Shown here piece after piece: positions 15,571 to 21,776 of a DNA stretch of 32,144 nucleotides. How positions within the stretch are numbered: position 1 is the stretch's first letter; the number at the start of each line of letters is the position of its first letter. Source of the DNA: Dehalococcoidia bacterium (GTDB lineage: Bacteria > Chloroflexota > Dehalococcoidia > Dehalococcoidales > JAUVZE01); the NCBI GenBank assembly GCA_004376435.1, contig SOJS01000012.1, positions 1-32,144 on the forward strand. Direction: 5' to 3'. Under the pieces are notes generated by a model that saw only the letters and a list, made by a program, of their open reading frames with translations, was not told the DNA's origin and searched no databases. The translations under genes were made by a program, and so were the position numbers.

Positions 15571-16575
15571 ATGGAAAAAGATGAGGTGTTAAGGGTAGAG
15601 AACCTGAAGAAATATTTCCCGGTGAGGAAAGGCCTATTACAGCTTATCTCTTCGCGGGAAAGGGAATATGTTCACGCGGTTGACGATGTCAGTTTCAGCG
15701 TGCATGAGGGCGAAATCCTGGGCTTTATTGGGGAGAGCGGTTGCGGAAAAACAACCCTGGGCAGAATTCTACTCAGGCTAATTGAGCCTAGTAGCGGCCA
15801 GATATGCTTTGATGGAATTGATGTAACCTCTCTGAATAGAAAAGAATTAAAGAGCCTGCGGCGTAAAATGCAGATGATATTTCAAGACCCTCACGGCTCT
15901 CTTAACCCAAGGAGAGTAGTGTCTGAGATTATGAGGCAGACAGTCCAAATTCATAGGCTGGCTGAGGGTAAAGCAGAAGAGGATGAACTGATAAGAAACG
16001 CGCTTGAAGAAGTGGAATTAAAACCAGCTGAGGAATTCTGGAATAGATATCCCATTCTGCTTAGCGGTGGCCAGCGTCAGAGAGTTGGTATCGGCAGAGT
16101 GCTGATTCTTCAACCCAAACTTGTGATTGCCGATGAACCCATTTCAATGCTGGACGTTTCCGTAAGGATGGGTATTTTAGAACTATTGCTAAGACTTAGA
16201 GATAGATTTGGCATCTCGCTTATTTACATATCTCATGACTTAGCCACAGCACGATGTGTTTGTGACCGGATTGCCATTATGTATCTAGGCAAGATTGTAG
16301 AAATTGCTCCTACAGAAGATATTATCAACAACCCACTGCATCCTTACACTCAAGCGTTGATCTTAGCTGTGCCAGTACCCGACCCAACCGTAAAACTGCA
16401 TGATGTCCCCATCAAAGGTTATGTGCCGTTAACCCCGACCGAGGTTTTCTCCAGTTGTAGATTCCATCCGCGCTGCCCATATGCTTTAGAGAAGTGCCAC
16501 CAAGAGGAGCCTCCGCTCATCAAGGTGGGGCATGACCACTATGTTGCTTGCACCAGAGCCACAAAGGCAAACTGA
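15571..16575 (+). CDS. dppF: ABC transporter ATPase, DppF/OppF type
   Basis: 334-residue second ATPase of the heteromeric pair. Walker A GESGCGKTT at 54-62, signature LSGGQRQR at 164-171, Walker B LVIADEP at 184-190, D-loop SMLDVS and switch H222 (ISHDLAT). FQDPHGSLNPRRVV is the DppF-type Q-loop region. The C-terminus repeats the SCRFHPRCPYALEKC cysteine pattern seen in DppD. It begins 9 bases after dppD ends and closes the operon. No convincing rho-independent terminator follows. Confidence 0.95.
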   Translation: MEKDEVLRVENLKKYFPVRKGLLQLISSREREYVHAVDDVSFSVHEGEILGFIGESGCGKTTLGRILLRLIEPSSGQICFDGIDVTSLNRKELKSLRRKMQMIFQDPHGSLNPRRVVSEIMRQTVQIHRLAEGKAEEDELIRNALEEVELKPAEEFWNRYPILLSGGQRQRVGIGRVLILQPKLVIADEPISMLDVSVRMGILELLLRLRDRFGISLIYISHDLATARCVCDRIAIMYLGKIVEIAPTEDIINNPLHPYTQALILAVPVPDPTVKLHDVPIKGYVPLTPTEVFSSCRFHPRCPYALEKCHQEEPPLIKVGHDHYVACTRATKAN

Positions 16576-16853
16576 GGTGGTCGCCCAAAGCCCCTCTTCC
16601 TTCCTGAGACTAATCCTGAATTTTCGCTATCGCCAGAAGGAATAGGGACACGAAACGGCAAAAAGTGAAGGACACTTTTGGGCTGAGACCGACACTTTGG
16701 TGAGGGGTGATACCGTCCTGTTGCGGTGTTAAAGACAGCGGCCTATCCGACTTTGGTGTGTTGGACTTTAGTGTCGGTTTGGGTTCACTCTGTTGCAGGG
16801 TTATCTTGCATGACTGTGGGGAAAATGTTACTTTTATGTGTGGAGTCGTGGGT
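16576..16853. other. Non-coding gap between dppF and tRNA-Asp
   Basis: No gene is supported here. It holds several loose copies of a GACACTTT/GACTTT-like word, with a 9-bp inverted pair ACCGACACT (16688-16696) and AGTGTCGGT (16770-16778). No clear terminator for either the dpp operon or the tRNA is visible. Confidence 0.4.
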
Positions 16854-16930
16854 TGGCGACCCCGGGGGGATTCGAACCCCCGATCTCCACCGTGACAGGG
16901 TGGCATGTTTGTCCACTACACCACGGGGCC
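16854..16930 (-). tRNA. tRNA-Asp (anticodon GUC)
   Basis: On the minus strand the gene starts GGCCCCG (16930 downward), which pairs with CGGGGTC near the 3' end (one G-U pair). The anticodon arm is CCACC-CTGTCAC-GGTGG, giving anticodon GUC. The T arm has CGGGGG-TTCGAAT-CCCCCC, and the D arm contains GTGTAGTGGACAAACAT. G73 is followed by a genomically encoded CCA (16854-16856). All arms fold normally. Confidence 0.97.
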
Positions 16931-16956
16931 ATTTCAGTAAGATAAGCTCAAGTCAA

Positions 16957-16985
16957 AGTCTATCAAGAGTGGTATCCAGTGTCAA
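16957..16985 (-). promoter_or_regulatory. Promoter of tRNA-Asp
   Basis: On the minus strand TTGACA (16985-16980), 17-base spacer, TAGACT (16962-16957), the latter preceded by TGA. Transcription would start about 20 bases before the tRNA. It is divergent from, and only a few bases away from, the rpsF promoter. Confidence 0.75.
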
Positions 16986-16993
16986 GTTGAATA

Positions 16994-17022
16994 TTGTTTG
17001 CCCCCCTGTTGTATGCTATAAT
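16994..17022 (+). promoter_or_regulatory. Promoter of rpsF-ssb-rpsR
   Basis: TTGTTT at 16994-16999, 17-base spacer and a perfect TATAAT at 17017-17022 with extended TGC. The predicted start near 17029 leaves a leader of only about 18 bases before rpsF. Confidence 0.65.
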
Positions 17023-17046
17023 GAGCTATAAAATTTAGAGGCGCAA

Positions 17047-17382
17047 ATGACACCTAAAAAGGCAGTTAAAAAGGCAGTAAAAGTAGAAGGTAAGCAACTG
17101 CGTGATTATGAGCTGGTACTGGTTATCAGCCCCGAGATTGATGATGGGGCTCTTGATACTACAATAGACAATATAAGCCAGTTCATTACCGGAAAGGGGG
17201 GCAGTATTTCTAATGTAGAACGCTGGGGCAAAAGAAAGCTAGCCTACCCGATAAGACACCTGACGGAGGGTAGTTATGTGTTGACGCAGTTCAAATTGAA
17301 GCCGGCATTGAGCCAAGAGCTAGAGGCAAGCTTGAAAATTTCTGAGGAGGTTCTACGGCATCTGTTGATAAGGATTGAGTAG
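17047..17382 (+). CDS. rpsF: 30S ribosomal protein S6
   Basis: 111 residues. A lysine-rich N-terminal extension of about 17 residues precedes the S6 fold, which begins LRDYELVLVISPEID. Conserved GGSISNVERWGKRKLAYPIRH and the EEVLRHLLIRIE end identify S6. It binds the central domain of 16S rRNA with S18, encoded two genes downstream. First gene of the classic rpsF-ssb-rpsR operon. The Shine-Dalgarno is weak (GAGG, six to nine bases before ATG). Confidence 0.97.
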   Translation: MTPKKAVKKAVKVEGKQLRDYELVLVISPEIDDGALDTTIDNISQFITGKGGSISNVERWGKRKLAYPIRHLTEGSYVLTQFKLKPALSQELEASLKISEEVLRHLLIRIE

Positions 17383-17408
17383 AGGGAAGTGTAAGGAGTA
17401 TTGAGGTA

Positions 17409-17816
17409 ATGGCAAGCTTAAATAAGGTGATGATTATCGGTAATGTTGGCACTGACCCTGAAATGCGCTTTACCCCCAATGGTAATCCGGTAACCTCATT
17501 TCGCGTGGCCACTAACCGGGTATATACCACCACTGAAGGTGAGCGAAAACAAGAGACAGAGTGGTTCACTGTGGTCGCCTGGAACAAATTAGCCGAAAGC
17601 TGTAACCAGTTTCTAACTAAAGGTCAGCGTGTCTACGCTGAGGGCAGGCTGCACACGCACGCCTGGGAGGGGCAGGATGGGCAGAAGCATGCTCGTTCCG
17701 AAATAGTGGCCAATAGAGTAATATTTCTTGACCGGCAGGCAGTAGCCGCTCTCCCCGAGGAGAAGGTTGAGGAGGCGCCCACTAATGAACCGGAGTCGGA
17801 GGACATTCCCCTCTAG
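17409..17816 (+). CDS. ssb: Single-stranded DNA-binding protein
   Basis: 135 residues. OB fold over about 1-110, with MASLNKVMIIGNVGTDPEMR, PVTSFRVATNR, TEWFTVVAWNKLAE and GQRVYAEGRLHTHAWEGQDG. It coats ssDNA in replication and repair. The acidic tail ends SEDIPL: the usual partner-binding tip ends in IPF, so the terminal Phe is replaced by Leu here. The linker is short. AAGGAG and GAGG precede ATG 17409. Its place between S6 and S18 genes is standard. Confidence 0.97.
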   Translation: MASLNKVMIIGNVGTDPEMRFTPNGNPVTSFRVATNRVYTTTEGERKQETEWFTVVAWNKLAESCNQFLTKGQRVYAEGRLHTHAWEGQDGQKHARSEIVANRVIFLDRQAVAALPEEKVEEAPTNEPESEDIPL

Positions 17817-17869
17817 GTGGGAACTAGACTTTAGTCAGCTCACCAAGAAAGGTAAAGGGGTTAGCTAGA

Positions 17870-18184
17870 ATGGCAGGATTTAAATCAGGAAAAGCGAAGA
17901 CGAAAACATGGAGTAAGCCAAGGTATGTATCCAAGCGCAAGTTTTGTTCCTTTTGCAGTAATCACATTAAGGTGATTGACTATAAAGACCCCACCAAATT
18001 AAACCAATACATATCCGGCAGAAGCAAGATTGAACCTCGCCGTAGAACCGGCACCTGTGCTAAACACCAGCGCACCTTGGCACTGGCGATAAAAAGAGCC
18101 CGGCATTTAGCCCTCCTGCCATATGCACCGGCTCACATCCGCACTACGGGGGGCATGCCGACACATGAAAGCCCAGCCAGCTGA
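17870..18184 (+). CDS. rpsR: 30S ribosomal protein S18 (zinc-ribbon type)
   Basis: 104 residues, longer than the usual 70-90. The core has KFCSFCSNHIKVIDYKD, LNQYISGRSKIEPRRRTG and KHQRTLALAIKRARHLALLPY, all diagnostic of S18. CSFC together with the later CAKH could bind zinc, the cysteine-containing form of the protein. The N-terminus is basic, and about 20 residues after the core (APAHIRTTGGMPTHESPAS) form an extra tail. AAAGGGG lies upstream of ATG 17870. Last gene of its operon; only a weak hairpin follows. Confidence 0.96.
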   Translation: MAGFKSGKAKTKTWSKPRYVSKRKFCSFCSNHIKVIDYKDPTKLNQYISGRSKIEPRRRTGTCAKHQRTLALAIKRARHLALLPYAPAHIRTTGGMPTHESPAS

Positions 18185-18242
18185 AGCCGACTTATCTCCC
18201 CTACCAAGGGGGCTCTTACAGATGCTCTCGGTCCCACCTTAA

Positions 18243-18272
18243 TTGACACTTAAGCAGTGATAGAAGTATAAT
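18243..18272 (+). promoter_or_regulatory. Promoter of the rpmH-rnpA-yidD operon
   Basis: TTGACA at 18243-18248, an 18-base spacer and TATAAT at 18267-18272. Both hexamers are perfect. Transcription would start near 18279, 27 bases before rpmH. Confidence 0.82.
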
Positions 18273-18305
18273 TTTCTTCAGTCTATTTAACTACAGGAAG
18301 TTAGA

Positions 18306-18446
18306 ATGCCGAAAAGGACATATCAACCAAAGAGGATTCCCAGGAAGCGTGAGCACGGCTTTCGGGCAAGAATGAGCACCCGAGGCGGGCGAGCCATCCT
18401 GAAGGCAAGGCGGCTTAAGGGACGTAAGCGGTTGGTTGTGGTCTGA
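18306..18446 (+). CDS. rpmH: 50S ribosomal protein L34
   Basis: 46 residues, the usual size. MPKRTYQPKRIPRKREHGF, then the RMSTRGGRAILKARRLKGRK core, are unmistakable L34. The RBS AGGAAG lies eight to nine bases before ATG 18306. L34 binds 23S rRNA late in 50S assembly. rnpA begins 25 bases downstream, the near-universal arrangement. Confidence 0.97.
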   Translation: MPKRTYQPKRIPRKREHGFRARMSTRGGRAILKARRLKGRKRLVVV

Positions 18447-18471
18447 CACCTTGGTTGGCAAGAATGAGGCA

Positions 18472-18846
18472 ATGAGGAAAGAGGAACACCTTACCAAGCC
18501 AGAACAGTATGCCTTAGTCTATAATAAGGGCAGGTCGTGGACAAGCAATTTAGTGGTGATGAAGGCTTTACCCAACGGTCTTGCTTTCGCCAGGTATGGT
18601 TTCTCGGTTAGCAAACGTCTGGGCAAGGCAGTGATAAGAAACCGAATAAAGCGCCGACTTCGCCAAATCCTGCACCTAACGCCACTGGAACCAGGGTGGG
18701 ATATTATCTTTATTGCCCGCTTACCAGCCACCAGCACCGATTATGCCAGCCTTGAGAAATCAATTGCTGATTTGCTATCCCGGGCTCAGTTAATAAAGCC
18801 AGCCAAAGGTAAGGCTTGCCAGCGGCTAAAGGCGGGGGTGTTATGA
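18472..18846 (+). CDS. rnpA: Ribonuclease P protein component
   Basis: 124 residues from ATG 18472, chosen because MRKEEHLTKPEQYALVYNKG aligns with the normal RnpA N-terminus; an in-frame GTG at 18436 would overlap rpmH. The RNA-binding RNR region is RFGFSVSKRLGKAVIRNR followed by IKRRLRQI. RnpA assists the RNA subunit in maturing tRNA 5' ends. Its stop overlaps the yidD start in ATGA. No strong Shine-Dalgarno is seen, only GAGG very close to the ATG. Confidence 0.93.
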   Translation: MRKEEHLTKPEQYALVYNKGRSWTSNLVVMKALPNGLAFARYGFSVSKRLGKAVIRNRIKRRLRQILHLTPLEPGWDIIFIARLPATSTDYASLEKSIADLLSRAQLIKPAKGKACQRLKAGVL

Positions 18847-19052
18847 AGAGGTTTGCCTTAGGTTTAATCAGATTTTACCAGCTAGCCATATCGCCAGTTA
18901 TGCTCCCCTCCTGCCGTTTTACCCCCAGTTGCTCCCAGTACACCTACCAAGCTATCTCAAGATTTGGATTTTTTAAAGGGGTCTGGCTGGGAGCAAAGCG
19001 TCTGGGGCGTTGCCACCCCTTCCACAGCAGCGGCTATGACCCGGTGCCGTGA
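18843..19052 (+). CDS. yidD: Membrane protein insertion efficiency factor YidD
   Basis: 69 residues from ATG 18843, which overlaps the rnpA stop and has GGGGG upstream; a longer frame from 18816 lies inside rnpA. The family core is LIRFYQLAISPVMLPSCRFT, then PSCSQYT with its cysteine pair, and RLGRCHPFHSSGYDPVP at the end. It is a small amphipathic protein at the inner face of the membrane that helps YidC-dependent insertion. Confidence 0.95.
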   Translation: MKRFALGLIRFYQLAISPVMLPSCRFTPSCSQYTYQAISRFGFFKGVWLGAKRLGRCHPFHSSGYDPVP

Positions 19053-19077
19053 AAAGCTAGCTTTTTGGAGAGATTAA

Positions 19078-20229
19078 GTGAGGATTAAAAATAGCGCACC
19101 ATTAGCTATCAAGATATGGCTGCTTGTAGCTTTACTGCTGGCTAGTCTGGTTCTTGTCGGCTGTTTTGGCGTTCCACCCCGGGGGTGGTCAGGAGGAGCA
19201 GTAGCCGAGGATACCCTGTTTCTGGGTTCTATGGATGGCGAGTTCCTCGCCCTGAAGGCAGAAAGTGGTGCTCGTCTGTGGCAGATGCCAATTGAAACCG
19301 AAACTAGCGGCGGTGGCTTTGGCTGTGCGCCAGCACCAACATCAGTCGCTATCTATGGCACCCCAGCAGTTGGGGAGGAGTTGGTCTATTTTGGTGGCTA
19401 TAATGGTAAGGTCTATGCCCTTAATACCAGTTCCGGCGCCTTGAGGTGGGTCTATCCCCGCCAGGGTAATCTGGAGCCGATTGCCGGTGGGGCAGTGGTA
19501 GCGCTAGGTAAGCTCTATATTGGCTCTTCAGATGGCAAGCTCTATGCTCTGGATGCCGCCACCGGTGATGAGATTTGGCAGTTTGAGACCGGAGACAAGG
19601 TGTGGTCAACGCCGGTTATTGACGGCAACAGATTGTTCATTGCTTCCTTTGATAAAAAGCTCTATGCTCTGGATGCCGCTACCGGTGACGAGATTTGGCA
19701 GTTTGAGACTGAAGGGGCTATTGTCTCCACCCCCGTCGTCCATAATAGCCGGGTCTATATTGGCTCCTTTGACAGGCACCTTTATGCTCTAGATGCCGCC
19801 AGTGGCAGAAAAATCTGGCAGTTCCCCAGTGATGATGAGGCTGAGGGCGGGCCGGGAAACTGGTTCTGGGCAAAGCCGATTGTCCATAATAACACCCTAT
19901 ATGCCGTCAATCTTGATGGCAGGGTCTATATCTTAAGTGCCGAAACTGGCAGTGAGGTGGCCAGCACCATTGACATTGGCAGTCCCCTTTCCTCGTGGCC
20001 GGTTTTAGCTGACAGCTCGGTTATTATCGCCTCCGAGGAGGGCACAATATACGCTCTTGATACCGCCACTAACCAAGTTAAGCCGCTGGCTAACCTGGAT
20101 GAGAAGGTCTATGCTCCCCTAGCCGCCAGCGATGGGGTGGTCTATGTTCACACCCAGGAAAACACCCTTTATGCGCTGAGTGCCCAGACAGGGGTAACGC
20201 TGTGGAGCCTGCCACTAAGCAGTAAGTGA
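19078..20229 (+). CDS. PQQ-repeat beta-propeller lipoprotein (BamB-like fold)
   Basis: 383 residues. Signal peptide with lipobox LVGC (C29), so it is likely anchored to the outer face of the cytoplasmic membrane. The rest is a beta-propeller built from about seven to eight PQQ-type blades with the signature YALDAATGDEIWQFET and variants (VYALNTSSGALRWVY, LYALDAASGRKIWQF, IYALDTATNQVK, LYALSAQTGVTLW). Two adjacent blades are almost identical at DNA level (19537-19591 and 19657-19711, 120-base period), which suggests recent blade duplication. GTG 19078 follows GGAGAG. It lies between yidD and yidC, where no propeller is normally found. The fold is shared with BamB, which serves outer-membrane assembly; a role in folding YidC clients is inference. 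Quinoprotein activity is unlikely: no dehydrogenase domain is seen. Confidence 0.85.
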   Translation: MRIKNSAPLAIKIWLLVALLLASLVLVGCFGVPPRGWSGGAVAEDTLFLGSMDGEFLALKAESGARLWQMPIETETSGGGFGCAPAPTSVAIYGTPAVGEELVYFGGYNGKVYALNTSSGALRWVYPRQGNLEPIAGGAVVALGKLYIGSSDGKLYALDAATGDEIWQFETGDKVWSTPVIDGNRLFIASFDKKLYALDAATGDEIWQFETEGAIVSTPVVHNSRVYIGSFDRHLYALDAASGRKIWQFPSDDEAEGGPGNWFWAKPIVHNNTLYAVNLDGRVYILSAETGSEVASTIDIGSPLSSWPVLADSSVIIASEEGTIYALDTATNQVKPLANLDEKVYAPLAASDGVVYVHTQENTLYALSAQTGVTLWSLPLSSK

Positions 20230-20240
20230 GGTAGATTTCT

Positions 20241-21203
20241 TTGGATATCGGGGCAATCTGGGATTTAATTATCTTGCAGCCGATGATAAACGGCCTGATT
20301 GCAGTCTATAGTGCTCTTTTTAGCAACTTCGGGCTGGCTATCATTGTGCTCACCATTATTGTTCGGCTGGTAACAATACCCCTCACCTTAAAGCAGCTGC
20401 GGGCGACCAAAGCCATGCAAGCCCTTCAGCCAAAGCTTACAGAGCTTCAGAAAAAGCACGCCAAGGATAAGGCTAAGCTGGCGCAGGAGCAGATGAGGCT
20501 TTATAAGGAGTCGGGGATAAGTCCCGCCGGCTGCCTGTTGCCTATGCTAATCCAGATGCCCATCTGGATAGCTCTATATCAGTCAATCATAAGACTGCTG
20601 GCGGTAACGCCGGAGGACTTTCTCGGTATTTCCCGCTACCTCTATTCCTGGCCCATGGTGTATTCGGTGCTGCCGCTGTATAGCAGTTTCCTGTGGCTAA
20701 ACCTGGCAACACCGGACAGGCTGCTCATACTGCCAATCCTGGTTGGGGGCACAATGTGGCTGCAACAGAAGATGGTAACACCCACCTCCGCCGACCCCCG
20801 GCAGCAGGCACAGAGCCGAATGATGCTGTGGATGATGCCGCTGATGTTTGCCTTTCTTACCATGCAGTTCCCCAGCGGCCTGGCTCTCTACTGGGTAGCG
20901 TCCAACATTATCACTATTGCCATTCAGTATTATATTACCGGCTGGGGAGGGCTGGCTCCATCAACGGCCAGGAAGCCAGGGGACAGGGATAAGAAGTATA
21001 TCAAGCGCATCAGCCAGGTAGAGCAAGCCCCTTCGGAGGCTCCTGTTGAGGCTGATATTGTAGAAATGAGTTCTGCGGAGGAAGCTGAAGATGAAGGAAG
21101 TGGAGATAAGCGCCAAGAGCGTCGAGACGGCTATCCAGCAAGCCTTAGAGCAATTAGGCGTCGCTCGGGACGAGGTAGAAGTCACCATCCTAAGCGAAGG
21201 TAA
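20241..21203 (+). CDS. yidC: Membrane protein insertase YidC/Oxa1
   Basis: 320 residues from TTG 20241 (GAGGTAG upstream). Inserts proteins into the cytoplasmic membrane, alone or with SecYEG. The first core segment is GLAIIVLTIIVRLVTIPLTL and carries the conserved Arg of the hydrophilic groove. A charged hairpin follows (KLTELQKKHAKDKAKL), then SPAGCLLPMLIQMPIWIALY. There is no large periplasmic domain and no lipobox, as in the short YidC/Oxa1 forms. From about residue 255 a charged linker runs into a strongly basic tail (RRRSGRGRSHHPKRR). Codons 284-320 overlap the start of jag in another frame, so the tail sequence is overprinted. Basic tails in YidC2 and Oxa1 contact the ribosome. Confidence 0.93.
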   Translation: MDIGAIWDLIILQPMINGLIAVYSALFSNFGLAIIVLTIIVRLVTIPLTLKQLRATKAMQALQPKLTELQKKHAKDKAKLAQEQMRLYKESGISPAGCLLPMLIQMPIWIALYQSIIRLLAVTPEDFLGISRYLYSWPMVYSVLPLYSSFLWLNLATPDRLLILPILVGGTMWLQQKMVTPTSADPRQQAQSRMMLWMMPLMFAFLTMQFPSGLALYWVASNIITIAIQYYITGWGGLAPSTARKPGDRDKKYIKRISQVEQAPSEAPVEADIVEMSSAEEAEDEGSGDKRQERRDGYPASLRAIRRRSGRGRSHHPKRR

Positions 21204-21753
21204 GACTGGCATCCTGGGTATGGGCGGTGAGGAGGCCAGGGTTAGAGTGACCCTCCTCGCGCCTGAAGAAGAGAGCGAAGTAGCCGAGGCAGCTAAGGAA
21301 GTCCTGGAGATGCTGCTTGATAAGATGGGGATGGCGGCATCGGTTACCCCCGGTGCTCAACCAAAAGTTGAGGGAGAAACTGAAGCCGCCCCAGCTATTG
21401 CCTTTGATATAAATGGCGATGACCTGGGGATTCTGATTGGGCGGCGGGGGCAGACCCTTTCCTGCCTCCAGTATATGGTCAGGCTCATTATAGCTCACCA
21501 GAGAAAGGTCTGGCTGCCCATATTTATTGATGTTGGCGGCTACAAGCAACGCCGCCATCAGACACTGCAGGCTCTCGCCCTGCGCGTAGCCGAACAGGTA
21601 AAGGCCAAGGAGGTGCCATTTACTCTGGAGCCGATGCCAGCCTATGAGCGGCGTATCATCCACATTACCCTAGCCAACCACCCCGATGTCACCACGCAGA
21701 GCATCGGCGAGGGCGAGATGCGTAAGGTGGTTATTCTGCCCCAAGAAAAGTAG
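21091..21753 (+). CDS. jag: Jag/KhpB RNA-binding protein (Jag-N, KH, R3H)
   Basis: 220 residues. The Jag-N domain at 1-52 (MKEVEISAKSVETAIQQALE, GKTGILGMGGEEARV) fixes the start at ATG 21091 although that lies 113 bases inside yidC; GGAGG is located 11-15 bases upstream. A KH domain is at about 105-150 (GDDLGILIGRRGQTLSCLQY) and an R3H domain at about 155-220 (RVAEQVKAKE, LEPMPAYERRIIH, TQSIGEGEMRKVVI). Jag/KhpB binds RNA, usually with KhpA, and affects cell-wall and division genes in Gram-positives. Co-location with yidC is conserved; the long overlap is not usual. Confidence 0.94.
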   Translation: MKEVEISAKSVETAIQQALEQLGVARDEVEVTILSEGKTGILGMGGEEARVRVTLLAPEEESEVAEAAKEVLEMLLDKMGMAASVTPGAQPKVEGETEAAPAIAFDINGDDLGILIGRRGQTLSCLQYMVRLIIAHQRKVWLPIFIDVGGYKQRRHQTLQALALRVAEQVKAKEVPFTLEPMPAYERRIIHITLANHPDVTTQSIGEGEMRKVVILPQEK

Positions 21754-21776
21754 CCCCAGAAGAAAGGTTCTTACTC

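Noticed and set aside
16610..16906. Minus-strand 98-residue reading frame beginning MPPCHGGDRGFESPRG
   Set aside because: It starts inside tRNA-Asp and its N-terminus is the translated tRNA; the remainder has no family features. A well-known type of false gene.
18185..18305. Replication origin near rpmH
   Set aside because: rpmH-rnpA often lies near oriC, but there is no dnaA gene and no cluster of TTATCCACA-like boxes here.
21091..21203. Frameshift error joining yidC and jag
   Set aside because: Both proteins are complete in their own frames, and Jag-N starts with a normal ATG and upstream GGAGG, so an error is not required.
21754..21776. T-box riboswitch in front of ileS
   Set aside because: Only 23 bases separate jag and ileS; there is no space for stem I, the antiterminator or a TGGN element.
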